Below, in pieces: positions 24,090 through 30,113 of a stretch of DNA of 30,113 bases. The notes under the pieces are model-generated. The model saw only the letters and a list, made by a program, of their open reading frames with translations. It ran no database searches and was not told where the DNA came from. Within the stretch, counting starts at the first letter, position 1. Each line of letters begins with the position of its first letter. The position numbers and the translations under genes were made by a program. Source of the DNA: an uncultured Hippea sp. (lineage in GTDB: Bacteria > Campylobacterota_A > Desulfurellia > JAADFJ01); NCBI GenBank assembly GCA_913009315.1, contig CAJVZA010000017.1, forward strand, positions 1-30,113, written 5' to 3'.

Positions 24090-24311
24090 ATGAGAAGAAA
24101 GCTTACTATCACTATTGATGAGGAAATATATAAAGGGCTGCACAAATTCATAGGAAAAAGAAAAATCAGCAGGTTTATCGAAGAGGCAACAAGACCTTAT
24201 ATTACAGAGAAGCTTTATGAAAAAGGATATGCCGAAATGGCCAATGACAAGGATAGAGAAAAAGAGGCTTTAGAGTGGTCTGAAGCTTTCATTGAGGATA
24301 TCAACAGATGA
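24090..24311 (+). CDS. ribbon-helix-helix antitoxin (MazE-like)
   Basis: A 73-residue protein. The N-terminus (RRKLTITIDEEIYKGLHKFI) fits a ribbon-helix-helix DNA-binding domain, followed by KISRFIEEATRPY and an acidic, helical C-terminal tail (KEALEWSEAFIEDI) that would wrap the toxin. It represses its own promoter and neutralises the downstream MazF-like toxin. It overlaps the toxin gene by four bases. Strong GGAGG. Confidence 0.88.
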   Translation: MRRKLTITIDEEIYKGLHKFIGKRKISRFIEEATRPYITEKLYEKGYAEMANDKDREKEALEWSEAFIEDINR

Positions 24312-24637
24312 GTTTTCCCAAAAAGGGGGAGGCATGGTGGATTAATTTTAATCCATCAATAGGCGGAGAGATTAAAAAGAAAAGGCCGGCTGTAATTGTA
24401 AGCAATAATACCTCAAATAAATACCTGAATAGAGTGCAGGTTGTGCCTTTGACCTCAAAAACAGAGAAGGTATATCCCAGTGAAGCTCTAATTGATATAA
24501 ATTTGACAAAAGCCAAAGCTATGGCCGACCAGATAGCCACGGTAAGCAAGGAAAGACTTATAGAGAAAATGGACAGTTTGTCGGTAAAAGATATGAATAA
24601 AATTGAAAAGATTATTAAAATACAGCTCTCGGTGTAG
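24308..24637 (+). CDS. MazF/PemK-family mRNA interferase toxin
   Basis: A 109-residue MazF-type endoribonuclease. Family features: GEAWWINFNPSIGGEIKKKR at 7-26 including the catalytic arginine, PAVIVSNN, VQVVPLTSK with the catalytic threonine, and the helix ending MNKIEKIIKIQL. It cleaves mRNA at short specific sites to halt growth when the antitoxin decays. It starts inside the last codons of the antitoxin (ATGA overlap). It forms the intact part of the accessory region next to several broken genes. Confidence 0.9.
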   Translation: MSFPKKGEAWWINFNPSIGGEIKKKRPAVIVSNNTSNKYLNRVQVVPLTSKTEKVYPSEALIDINLTKAKAMADQIATVSKERLIEKMDSLSVKDMNKIEKIIKIQLSV

Positions 24638-24684
24638 ATATTTGTTCGGCAAGTCAACTAATCCTGATGGAATGGAGTTCTGAT

Positions 24685-24753
24685 ATGTCTAAGTTCCTTT
24701 TGAGAGAATTTTTGAGCGTAGTACAGAAGTTAAACTATCAACAAAAAAACTAA
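24685..24753 (+). pseudogene. duplicated 5' end of a nuclease gene
   Basis: Begins with the same 33 bases as 25443-25475 (MSKFLLREFLS), then diverges and stops after 22 codons. It is a copy of the start of the thermonuclease-like pseudogene that lies 758 bases downstream, truncated at the recombination point. Confidence 0.6.
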
Positions 24754-24772
24754 ATCATTTAAGGCGGTGTTT

Positions 24773-25123
24773 ATGAGCTGGAACAAGGCATTGATGCTAA
24801 TTTTAGGATTTGCATTTGTTGGTTTGTTGGGATTGAGTACCCCGGCAAACGCAAGTGATGTTAGTAGAGGATTGCAAGCTGCTAATAATGGAGATTATAA
24901 GACGGCAGCCAAGCTATACAAGAAAGCCTGTGATGGAGGAATTGCCGAGGGATGCAACAAGCTGGGAGATTTGTATGAACATAACCAGGGGATAGAACAA
25001 AACAAACTTGCGCAGCCGCTGGTACAACCAACTGCACTATGTAGAGACGGAACCGATAGCTATTCTGCACATCATAGAGGTTCTTGTTCACATCATGGTG
25101 GAGTAGCAAAATTCTATCAGTGA
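24773..25123 (+). CDS. chimeric secreted protein: Sel1-like start, DUF3761-like end
   Basis: Start at ATG 24773, preceded by AAGGCGG. The 116-residue product has a signal peptide (hydrophobic core LMLILGFAFVGLLGLSTPANA), then one Sel1-like repeat (AANNGDYKTAAKLYKKACDG, then GIAEGCNKLGDLYEHNQGI). After residue about 74 it switches to CRDGTDSYSAHHRGSCSHHG, the signature of DUF3761-type domains that often follow thermonuclease-like domains in exported proteins. Sel1 proteins normally hold several repeats, so this looks like a fusion of two gene pieces. Whether it is functional is unknown. Confidence 0.55.
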   Translation: MSWNKALMLILGFAFVGLLGLSTPANASDVSRGLQAANNGDYKTAAKLYKKACDGGIAEGCNKLGDLYEHNQGIEQNKLAQPLVQPTALCRDGTDSYSAHHRGSCSHHGGVAKFYQ

Positions 25124-25219
25124 TATTTCTTGAATTTTGTGAATACAATTTAAATAGATGGAAGGTCTTTTGAGAACAATTTTACGTTATAATCAAACAA
25201 GATGTTCAGATGGTGAGAA

Positions 25220-25450
25220 ATGGGGAAACATGACTTGCATAGATGTATATCCGAACTATTCGGATATGAACAAGTTAAACAGATTGAGATTAACATTGAT
25301 TATATACTCAAATTGATTAAGCAATATCATGATGGGCATACCAAGGATAAGGAAATTTTAGCTGATATTAACAAGGCGATTGATTCCAGCATTGAGCTTC
25401 GCAACAAAAAGGAACTCATCAACCAGTTTATAGGAGATAACCATGTCTAA
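25220..25450 (+). pseudogene. C-terminal fragment of a type I restriction R subunit (HsdR)
   Basis: A 76-codon open frame whose second half, QIEINIDYILKLIKQYHDG followed by TKDKEILADINKAIDSSIEL and RNKKELINQFI, matches the extreme C-terminus of HsdR proteins. No ATPase or nuclease domain, and no hsdM or hsdS, lies nearby, so it is a remnant of a former type I restriction system. It overlaps the next nuclease frame by eight bases. Confidence 0.6.
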
Positions 25451-25757
25451 GTTCCTTTTGAGAGAATTTTTGAGCATATTATTGGCGATAATAATTTCCC
25501 CATCAGTCTTTGCAGCCACCTATCAGGCTACCATCACCAAGATCACCGATGGCGATACGTTGTGGGTCCGAATGCACGGGCAGCCGGGTCAAACTGCGCC
25601 TGCTTGGCATAGACGCACCTGAGGAATACTACAGTAAGAAGATTCTCAAAGATGTTAGGATGTGTGCGACACCACTTGCAACCAGATGAAGCAGCTCGGA
25701 CTGGCGGCCACCAGGCACGCCGGGACAATACCGTAAGGAAGTTACATAGCAATGAAA
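25443..25757 (+). pseudogene. thermonuclease (SNase)-like gene with multiple frameshifts
   Basis: The first frame encodes a signal peptide (MSKFLLREFLSILLAIIIS, cleavage after VFA) and ATITKITDGDTLWVR, the start of an SNase domain. An extra G near 25586-25588 shifts the frame; the next frame continues with KLRLLGIDAPEEYYSKK (the conserved catalytic R-x-x-GIDAPE stretch) to a stop at 25687-25689. A third frame gives MKQLGLAATRHA. A further shift follows before a degenerate KEVT. The intact ancestor would be a secreted Ca-dependent nuclease. It is clearly broken. Confidence 0.75.
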
Positions 25758-25759
25758 AA

Positions 25760-25900
25760 ATGCTATCGGCAGTAGTTTTGATCCTTTGTGCGCTGTTAGA
25801 ATTAAGCACTTTGGCAAAAATGCTTACAGAAGATATCCATGCTTTGATAACAAAGTTACAAAAATTCGATTTTATACCAAAAACTTTTCAAACATGCTAA
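25760..25900 (+). CDS. short unrecognised open frame
   Basis: 46 codons from an ATG at 25760, hydrophobic at the start (VVLILCALLELSTLA) and then soluble (TEDIHALITKLQKFDF). No ribosome site and no recognised family. It directly follows the broken nuclease and may itself be a fragment or chance frame. The gap 25901-26010 holds A/T-rich sequence with no recognised feature. Confidence 0.2.
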   Translation: MLSAVVLILCALLELSTLAKMLTEDIHALITKLQKFDFIPKTFQTC

Positions 25901-26010
25901 TCCACATATCATAAAAACGAATGTGTGTTTTGCTAACAAGCTTTTTTCTTAATAGAAAATCATGAAAAGAAATAACCAAACTCCTCAATTATAATGATTA
26001 TGCATAAATA

Positions 26011-26110
26011 TAATTATGTAAAATTCAAGCATAATATCGATACTCTGTAGACTATAGACCCTGCTTCGTTTGACAAATACTTATTATCAATATATAAGCG
26101 TAATATGGAT
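26011..26110 (+). repeat. 100-nt direct repeat, left copy, carrying a promoter
   Basis: 99 of 100 bases are identical to 28943-29042, including an 81-base exact core (26030-26110). Similarity extends more loosely left to about 25981 and right to about 26123, with small indels. The two copies frame the TIR, methyltransferase and endonuclease genes (unit length 2,932 bases). Confidence 0.95.
26070..26098 (+). promoter_or_regulatory. promoter within left repeat, leaderless start predicted
   Basis: TTGACA at 26070-26075, a 17-base spacer and TATAAG at 26093-26098. The start of transcription, about seven bases on, coincides with the A of the ATG at 26105, so the mRNA may have no leader. Confidence 0.55.
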
Positions 26111-27097
26111 AAAATGGATGTTATACGTAATGGGAAAGTTATGACACGTCCAAAGGTATTCCTAAGTCATGCCTCTGAGGATAAAGAACGTTTTGTAAAT
26201 GAATTTGCTTTAAAGCTTAGGCAGAACGGGGTGGATGTTTGGCTAGATAAATGGGAAATGTTGCCTGGAGATAGCCTTGTAGACAAAATCTTCGAAGATG
26301 GGCTGAAAGAGGCAGAGACGGTAATAATTGTTCTCTCGAAAAACAGCGTAACAAAACCATGGGTTAGAGAAGAGCTAAATTCTGCGATAGTAAATAAACT
26401 TCAAAAAGGAACTAGAGTTATACCTATTGTTATTGATAAGTGTGAGGTTCCTGAGTCGTTAAAATCTACCCTATGGGAATCCATTAAAGATGTATCTTCC
26501 TACGAAGATAGTTTTGAGAAAATCTTGGCATCAATTCTTGGCGCATCAATTGAGCCAAAAATTGAGGTCGGGCCATCTTATACAGCCTCGGTAATCCATC
26601 AAATTGATGGTCTGGAGGCCGTTGATAACTTAGTTCTAAAGATATCTTGCGAGTCTCTAACTGAGTGGCCTGACGATCCAATAGAACCAGAAAAAATATT
26701 TACAGAAGATAATAGGGAGTCACCGCCAAAATCACAAGTCATGGAATCATTAGAGATTCTCGAAGATCAAGGATATCTTAGTTTGTCCCACTATATGGGA
26801 GGTGGTCCGGAAGCGTGGGGATGCCACTATAGAGTAACGTTGTTTGGATACGAAAAATACTGTAAAGCATACATACCTAATTATGCTGAAATACAAAACA
26901 CAATAGTAAGTGCAATCGTTAATGAGCAAATTTATACCAACCAAGAGCTGAGTAGTAAGTTGGATATTCCTGTAGTTATAACAACGCACGTAGTCAAATT
27001 ACTGGAGAACAATAGTTATATTAAGGCTAGTGGCGAATTGGGAGGAAGGATAGCGATTTATTTTGTTTCAGCTAAACTACGAAGGGCGTTAATATAA
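26105..27097 (+). CDS. TIR-domain protein with winged-helix C-terminal region
   Basis: A 330-residue protein. A TIR domain at about 15-140: KVFLSHASEDKERF at 17-30, WLDKWEMLPGDSL at 47-59, and KPWVREEL at 84-91, where E90 occupies the position of the catalytic glutamate in NAD-cleaving TIR enzymes. The remainder has two probable winged-helix segments (about 211-260, with VMESLEILEDQGYLSLSHY; and 268-325, with ELSSKLDIPVVITTHVVKLL). TIR proteins in bacteria act in anti-phage defence by destroying or converting NAD. The first seven codons lie in the repeat; the ATG at 26141 (MTRPKVFLSHA) is an alternative native start. Its partner genes are a methyltransferase and an endonuclease. Confidence 0.82.
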   Translation: MDKMDVIRNGKVMTRPKVFLSHASEDKERFVNEFALKLRQNGVDVWLDKWEMLPGDSLVDKIFEDGLKEAETVIIVLSKNSVTKPWVREELNSAIVNKLQKGTRVIPIVIDKCEVPESLKSTLWESIKDVSSYEDSFEKILASILGASIEPKIEVGPSYTASVIHQIDGLEAVDNLVLKISCESLTEWPDDPIEPEKIFTEDNRESPPKSQVMESLEILEDQGYLSLSHYMGGGPEAWGCHYRVTLFGYEKYCKAYIPNYAEIQNTIVSAIVNEQIYTNQELSSKLDIPVVITTHVVKLLENNSYIKASGELGGRIAIYFVSAKLRRALI

Positions 27098-27102
27098 TTA
27101 CG

Positions 27103-27149
27103 TATAACAATGCAAATTCACTCGGACAGTCAAAAGTGGCGTTATGTGT
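27103..27149 (+). other. attC-like inverted structure after the TIR gene
   Basis: ATAAC-aat-GC-aaatt-CACT, a 12-base loop, then AGTG-GC-GTTAT. The arms pair perfectly apart from extrahelical bases on one strand, which is how integron attC sites are arranged, and the ends (TAAC...GTTA) match Vibrio-type sites. At 47 bases it is shorter than known attC sites (about 57 or more), and no integrase is present. It may be a shortened relic. Confidence 0.3.
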
Positions 27150-27169
27150 AAAATGGCGCATCCAAATAT

Positions 27170-27997
27170 ATGAGTAAACAAATGAGTAAATCGAAAAAAT
27201 TAAGTTTTCCCGAAGATTTCATAGACAAATTTATCTGTGGAAACGCTGTGGATGTAATGACACAGATACCTGATGGTGCTGTTGACTTAGTTGTTACTTC
27301 TCCACCATACAACCTAAAAAATTCAACTGGAAACGGGATGAAAGATGGTAGAGGTGGCAAGTGGTCAAATGCCGCGCTTATTAACGGGTATTCGCATTAT
27401 GATGACAATATGCCTCATGAAAAATATGTTGAATGGCAAAGAAAATGCCTTTCTGAAATGCTGAGGATTATTCCTGATGATGGTGCTATTTTCTATAATC
27501 ATAAGTGGCGAGTTCAAGCAGGTTTATTACAAGATCGTCATGATATTGTTTCTGGCTTTCCTGTCAGGCAGATAATTATTTGGAGAAGAAAAGGTGGAAT
27601 AAATTTTAATCCCGGATATTTCTTGCCAACCTATGAAGTGATATATCTAATAACAAAACCAAAATTCAAATTGGCAAAAAAAGCAAATGCTCATGGCGAT
27701 GTATGGGAATTTGGTCAAGAGAGTAAAAATAAGCATCCTGCACCATTTCCTCAAGAGTTAATAGAAAGAGTTATATCGTCAACTAATGCAAACATTATTC
27801 TTGACCCTTTTATGGGCTCGGGTACAACGGCAGTTGTAGCAAAAAAACTGGATAGAAAATTTATAGGCATAGATATTTCCCCTGAATATTGCAAAATGGC
27901 AGAAGAACGCCTCATTGACCCACTTTCAATAATAAAGAGAAATAACAAAAGCCAAACAAAACAACAAACATTGTTTGATGTCATAGAGAGCCGATGA
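27170..27997 (+). CDS. type II DNA methyltransferase, beta class (N4-C or N6-A)
   Basis: A 275-residue site-specific amino-methyltransferase. Catalytic motif IV TSPPYN at 43-48 comes before the SAM-binding motif I DPFMGSGTT at 212-220, which is the beta-class order, followed by FIGIDISPEYC. It protects host DNA from the endonuclease encoded immediately downstream. As MvaI/BcnI systems usually use N4-cytosine methylation of CC(N)GG-type sites, N4-cytosine is the likelier product; this is inference. Overlaps the endonuclease by four bases (ATGA). ATG at 27182 is an alternative start. Confidence 0.9.
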   Translation: MSKQMSKSKKLSFPEDFIDKFICGNAVDVMTQIPDGAVDLVVTSPPYNLKNSTGNGMKDGRGGKWSNAALINGYSHYDDNMPHEKYVEWQRKCLSEMLRIIPDDGAIFYNHKWRVQAGLLQDRHDIVSGFPVRQIIIWRRKGGINFNPGYFLPTYEVIYLITKPKFKLAKKANAHGDVWEFGQESKNKHPAPFPQELIERVISSTNANIILDPFMGSGTTAVVAKKLDRKFIGIDISPEYCKMAEERLIDPLSIIKRNNKSQTKQQTLFDVIESR

Positions 27998-28767
27998 AAA
28001 CATATACTAAAGAGAGTTTAATTGAGGCACTTATAGATATTCGCAACCAAGGTTGGGTTCCGACGGGTAGAAAAAATAACGATGGTGGTGTTGGTAATAC
28101 ATTAGAGGATTTATTGGGGATTGAAGAAAATAATTTACCTATTCCTAATGCTGCCGAATGGGAGCTTAAAGCTCAGAAAAAAGATACTACTTCACTGATT
28201 ACACTATTTCATATGGAACCGTCTCCTCGTGCTTATAAATTTGTTCCATCTATTTTATTGCCTGAATTTGGCTGGAGGCATCAAGAGGCAGGCCAAAAAT
28301 ATTCAGATGATGAAAAAAGTTTTCGTCAAACTATCAATGCTTTAAGTTGCAGCAATAGAGGGTTCACCATTAAAGTGGATAGAGGTGACAGGAAAATTTT
28401 AGTCGATTTTGATCCCAATCAAATTGTAAGTGTTGACCATCCCGAATGGATACAATCCGTTTCCAATAAAACACTTGAGCCAAAACCATATTGGGGGTTT
28501 GATGATTTGTATCATAAAGCTGGAACAAAATTACATAACTGCTTTTTCGTATGGGCTGAGTCAAAAAGAATAAATGGAACACTTCATTTTCATTATCAAG
28601 ATATATACATGTTGAAAAAATTTGACCTAAACAAGTTCATTGATGCTATAGAATCAGGTAATGTTTATATCGATTTTGACGCAAGAACCGGACACAATCA
28701 CGGAACGAAATTTAGGCTAAAAAGGGAGTCATTAATCAATCTGTATGCAGAAGTCAAGCGATATTAA
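27994..28767 (+). CDS. MvaI/BcnI-family restriction endonuclease
   Basis: A 257-residue restriction enzyme of the MvaI/BcnI family, monomeric nickase-like enzymes that cut CCWGG or CCSGG. Features: GWVPTGRKN at 20-28, GNTLEDLLGIEENNLPIPNA at 34-53, AEWELKAQKK at 54-63 with E57 and K59 of the catalytic site, LFHMEPSPRAYK, and a late TGHNHGTKFRLKRESL. N52 stands where MvaI has its catalytic aspartate. Translation is coupled to the methyltransferase. The recognition sequence cannot be read from sequence. Confidence 0.85.
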   Translation: MKTYTKESLIEALIDIRNQGWVPTGRKNNDGGVGNTLEDLLGIEENNLPIPNAAEWELKAQKKDTTSLITLFHMEPSPRAYKFVPSILLPEFGWRHQEAGQKYSDDEKSFRQTINALSCSNRGFTIKVDRGDRKILVDFDPNQIVSVDHPEWIQSVSNKTLEPKPYWGFDDLYHKAGTKLHNCFFVWAESKRINGTLHFHYQDIYMLKKFDLNKFIDAIESGNVYIDFDARTGHNHGTKFRLKRESLINLYAEVKRY

Positions 28768-28783
28768 ATCACATAACAAAAAA

Positions 28784-28806
28784 ATGCACCTGACCGCTAT
28801 GTGCAT
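28784..28806. repeat. small inverted repeat after the endonuclease gene
   Basis: ATGCAC and GTGCAT frame an 11-base loop just after the endonuclease gene, preceded by CATAAC. Possible weak terminator or recombination-site remnant; no T-run follows. The gap 28768-29036 also holds the short frame at 28821 and the right repeat copy. Confidence 0.35.
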
Positions 28807-28820
28807 AAGAGGAAATTCAA

Positions 28821-28913
28821 GTGGCAATACCAATAAGGCAAAAAATATATAGTGACATAAACAGAGTCGCGGAAACGCAGTTTTATCTAAGATCAAGCTG
28901 GCTGACTCCTTGA
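28821..28913 (+). pseudogene. truncated 30-codon frame ending at the repeat junction
   Basis: GTG start with AGAGGA ribosome-like sequence upstream, encoding MAIPIRQKIYSDINRVAETQ then ten more residues, and stopping two bases into the region that matches the left repeat flank (from 28906). It looks like the 5' end of a gene that was cut off when the repeat-bearing segment arrived. Family unknown. Confidence 0.35.
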
Positions 28914-28942
28914 TTCTTATGATTATGCATAATACATATAAT

Positions 28943-29042
28943 TAATTATGTAAAATTCAAACATAATATCGATACTCTGTAGACTATAGACCCTGCTTCG
29001 TTTGACAAATACTTATTATCAATATATAAGCGTAATATGGAT
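28943..29042 (+). repeat. 100-nt direct repeat, right copy, carrying a promoter
   Basis: Matches 26011-26110 with one mismatch. Both copies end in the same ATG and first codons of the gene that follows. Right of the core this copy has an additional ATGGAT unit. Sequence about 28906-28942 is also similar to 25981-26010 with small indels. Confidence 0.95.
29002..29030 (+). promoter_or_regulatory. promoter within right repeat
   Basis: TTGACA at 29002-29007, 17-base spacer, TATAAG at 29025-29030; predicted start at 29037, the A of the leader-peptide ATG. Confidence 0.55.
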
Positions 29043-29114
29043 ATGGATAAAATAGATGTTAGCTTTCCGGCGTGGTATTTGACATTAGCTAATATATGTA
29101 AGATGAAGGGATAA
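29037..29114 (+). CDS. 25-codon leader frame, probably coupled to the nuclease
   Basis: ATG at the predicted transcription start, encoding MDMDKIDVSFPAWYLTLANI and five more residues. The stop (29112-29114) lies two bases before the TTG of the nuclease, and the nuclease ribosome site (AAGGG, 29106-29110) is inside it. The frame could be a leaderless leader peptide whose translation feeds the nuclease. Its first codons are shared with the TIR gene through the repeat. Confidence 0.4.
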   Translation: MDMDKIDVSFPAWYLTLANICKMKG

Positions 29115-29116
29115 TT

Positions 29117-30113
29117 TTGCAGAAATATAAAAAAATTGTCGAAAGAATAAATGAATTGAAACGTCCAAAGGTTGAAACTAATATTTTCTCAATTGGTGGT
29201 AGGGGGCATTATGAAAATCCAATTAGCGATATATTGGCATTTTTTGTTGACCCGAAAGAGGATCATAGTTTTGGCGGGTTATTTCTTCAATCATTCTTCA
29301 AAGGAGCGGGAAAAGAGTCACCGCTACTTGAGTTAGTTGATTCCCCGATAAGAGAGGTTTGCACTGAAACTGGAAATAGAATTGATTTGATCGTTGAAGG
29401 TGATAATTGGGTATTGGTGATTGAAAACAAAATAAGACATGCAGTTATAAATCCATTCGAAGACTATGAGAAGTATGCGAATAAAGTGTATAATCAAAAA
29501 ACGATCATATATATTTTATTAACGGTCAAAGAAGAAATAACTCCACCATGCTGGATAAATGTTACATATGAAAATTTAATATCTCACCTTAAAAAAGATA
29601 TCGGTGAATACTTTGTATCCGCTACTAATACCAAGTGGCACATGATTTTAAGAGAATTCATTTTAAATTTAGAAAATGAATATGTGGATAAAAAAATGAT
29701 GAAAGAACGTATAGAATTTGTTAGAAATAATTATACTGAAATTCAAGAAATGAAAGACATGCTAGGTGAATATGTCAGCTATATGAAAAGTATGGTCGTA
29801 TCTTTGTTAAAATCAGAGGATAAATCTGAAGAAAATTCAATAGCAATAAAGCAGCATGACTGGGGTAAAGAAGGTGTTGCATTGAGGTTTATTTCTAATA
29901 AGTGGGGAAGTAAAACAAATATTACGCTTTTATTGAGGAAAGATGGATTACTAAGAATACAGCTATATTTTCATGACATAGAAGAAGACAAATTTTCCTT
30001 AATAAAATCAAAAGTAGATAAAAGTAAATATAGGAAAGTATGGACGGAATCAAAGACAATTAGATGTTTCGGTTTTTTTGACAGCTCCGATCAAAACCGT
30101 ATATTCCATGAAA
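29117..30113 (+). CDS. PD-(D/E)XK nuclease family protein (incomplete at right edge)
   Basis: Open from TTG 29117 to the window end (332 codons seen), with AAGGG six bases before the start. N-terminal part matches the PD-(D/E)XK superfamily group often annotated PDDEXK_4: NPISDILAFFVDPKEDHSFG at 34-53, GGLFLQSFF, and the catalytic core RIDLIVEGDNWVLVIENKI at 88-106 with D90, E103 and K105. Such proteins occur in defence islands and are thought to be nucleases; target unknown. The helical middle and C-terminal parts are unrecognised. Confidence 0.78.
   Translation, partial: MQKYKKIVERINELKRPKVETNIFSIGGRGHYENPISDILAFFVDPKEDHSFGGLFLQSFFKGAGKESPLLELVDSPIREVCTETGNRIDLIVEGDNWVLVIENKIRHAVINPFEDYEKYANKVYNQKTIIYILLTVKEEITPPCWINVTYENLISHLKKDIGEYFVSATNTKWHMILREFILNLENEYVDKKMMKERIEFVRNNYTEIQEMKDMLGEYVSYMKSMVVSLLKSEDKSEENSIAIKQHDWGKEGVALRFISNKWGSKTNITLLLRKDGLLRIQLYFHDIEEDKFSLIKSKVDKSKYRKVWTESKTIRCFGFFDSSDQNRIFHE

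Noticed and set aside
27103-28806. A complete chromosomal integron
   Set aside because: No integron integrase, no attI and only one short attC-like structure could be found.
26011-29042. A CRISPR array or transposon with terminal inverted repeats
   Set aside because: The repeats are two long direct copies with genes between them, not short regularly spaced units, and no transposase or cas gene is present.
1-30113. tRNA or rRNA genes
   Set aside because: I searched both strands by eye for cloverleaf signatures and conserved rRNA words and saw none; a tRNAscan-SE run would settle it.

Overview
The window is about 62% A+T and densely coded. About 22.7 kb of chromosomal housekeeping and energy genes are followed by about 7.4 kb of accessory DNA with toxin-antitoxin, TIR, restriction-modification and broken genes. 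GTG/TTG starts, an lpo-type Gram-negative gene set (RapZ, long HPF, UbiD, PBP1A, LivKHMGF), a TsdA-like dihaem cytochrome and a hydrogenase-4-like membrane complex suggest a Gram-negative, Desulfobacterota/deltaproteobacteria-like anaerobe or microaerophile, possibly sulfur-metabolising and acid-exposed. That placement is inference; no rRNA or tRNA gene is visible.

Layout. 1-415: transposase relics. 509-4831 (minus): ubiD, hpf, rapZ, pyrB and a hemerythrin-like gene, tightly packed. 5133-11253 (plus): tatD, dihaem cytochrome c, rsmD, coaD, aminotransferase, PBP1A. 11304-15828 (minus): a complete branched-chain amino-acid-type ABC importer, livK-H-M-G-F, with its own promoter. 15943-16074: an IS1634-like transposase relic. 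16087-22621 (minus): a six-gene operon for a hydrogenase-4/complex I-like membrane complex (HyfC, E, F, G, I, B order). 22950-23751: a 5'-truncated isochorismatase-like hydrolase plus a YciI-like gene. 24090-24637: MazE/MazF-type toxin-antitoxin pair. 24685-25900: a gene graveyard (nuclease, HsdR tail, DUF3761 chimera). 26105-28767: TIR-winged-helix protein, DNA methyltransferase and MvaI/BcnI-type endonuclease. 29117-end: PD-(D/E)XK nuclease, running off the window.

The most striking system is the six-gene membrane complex. Its large subunit lacks two of the four NiFe-ligand cysteines, its small subunit lacks all four cysteines of the proximal [4Fe-4S] cluster, and no ferredoxin-like subunit is present. 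The complex therefore appears to have no redox cofactor, while the antiporter-like subunits keep their charged channel residues. Its mRNA leader folds as a crcB-motif (fluoride) riboswitch whose 3' pseudoknot strand can alternatively sequester the Shine-Dalgarno sequence, which predicts translation switched on by fluoride. I infer an ion-translocating complex used in fluoride or acid stress rather than a hydrogenase.

The second point of interest is the defence cassette. A 100-nt direct repeat (99/100 identical) carrying a promoter lies in front of both the TIR gene and the PD-(D/E)XK gene, framing TIR, methyltransferase and endonuclease as an exchangeable module. The promoter places the transcription start at or next to the first ATG, so transcripts may be leaderless.
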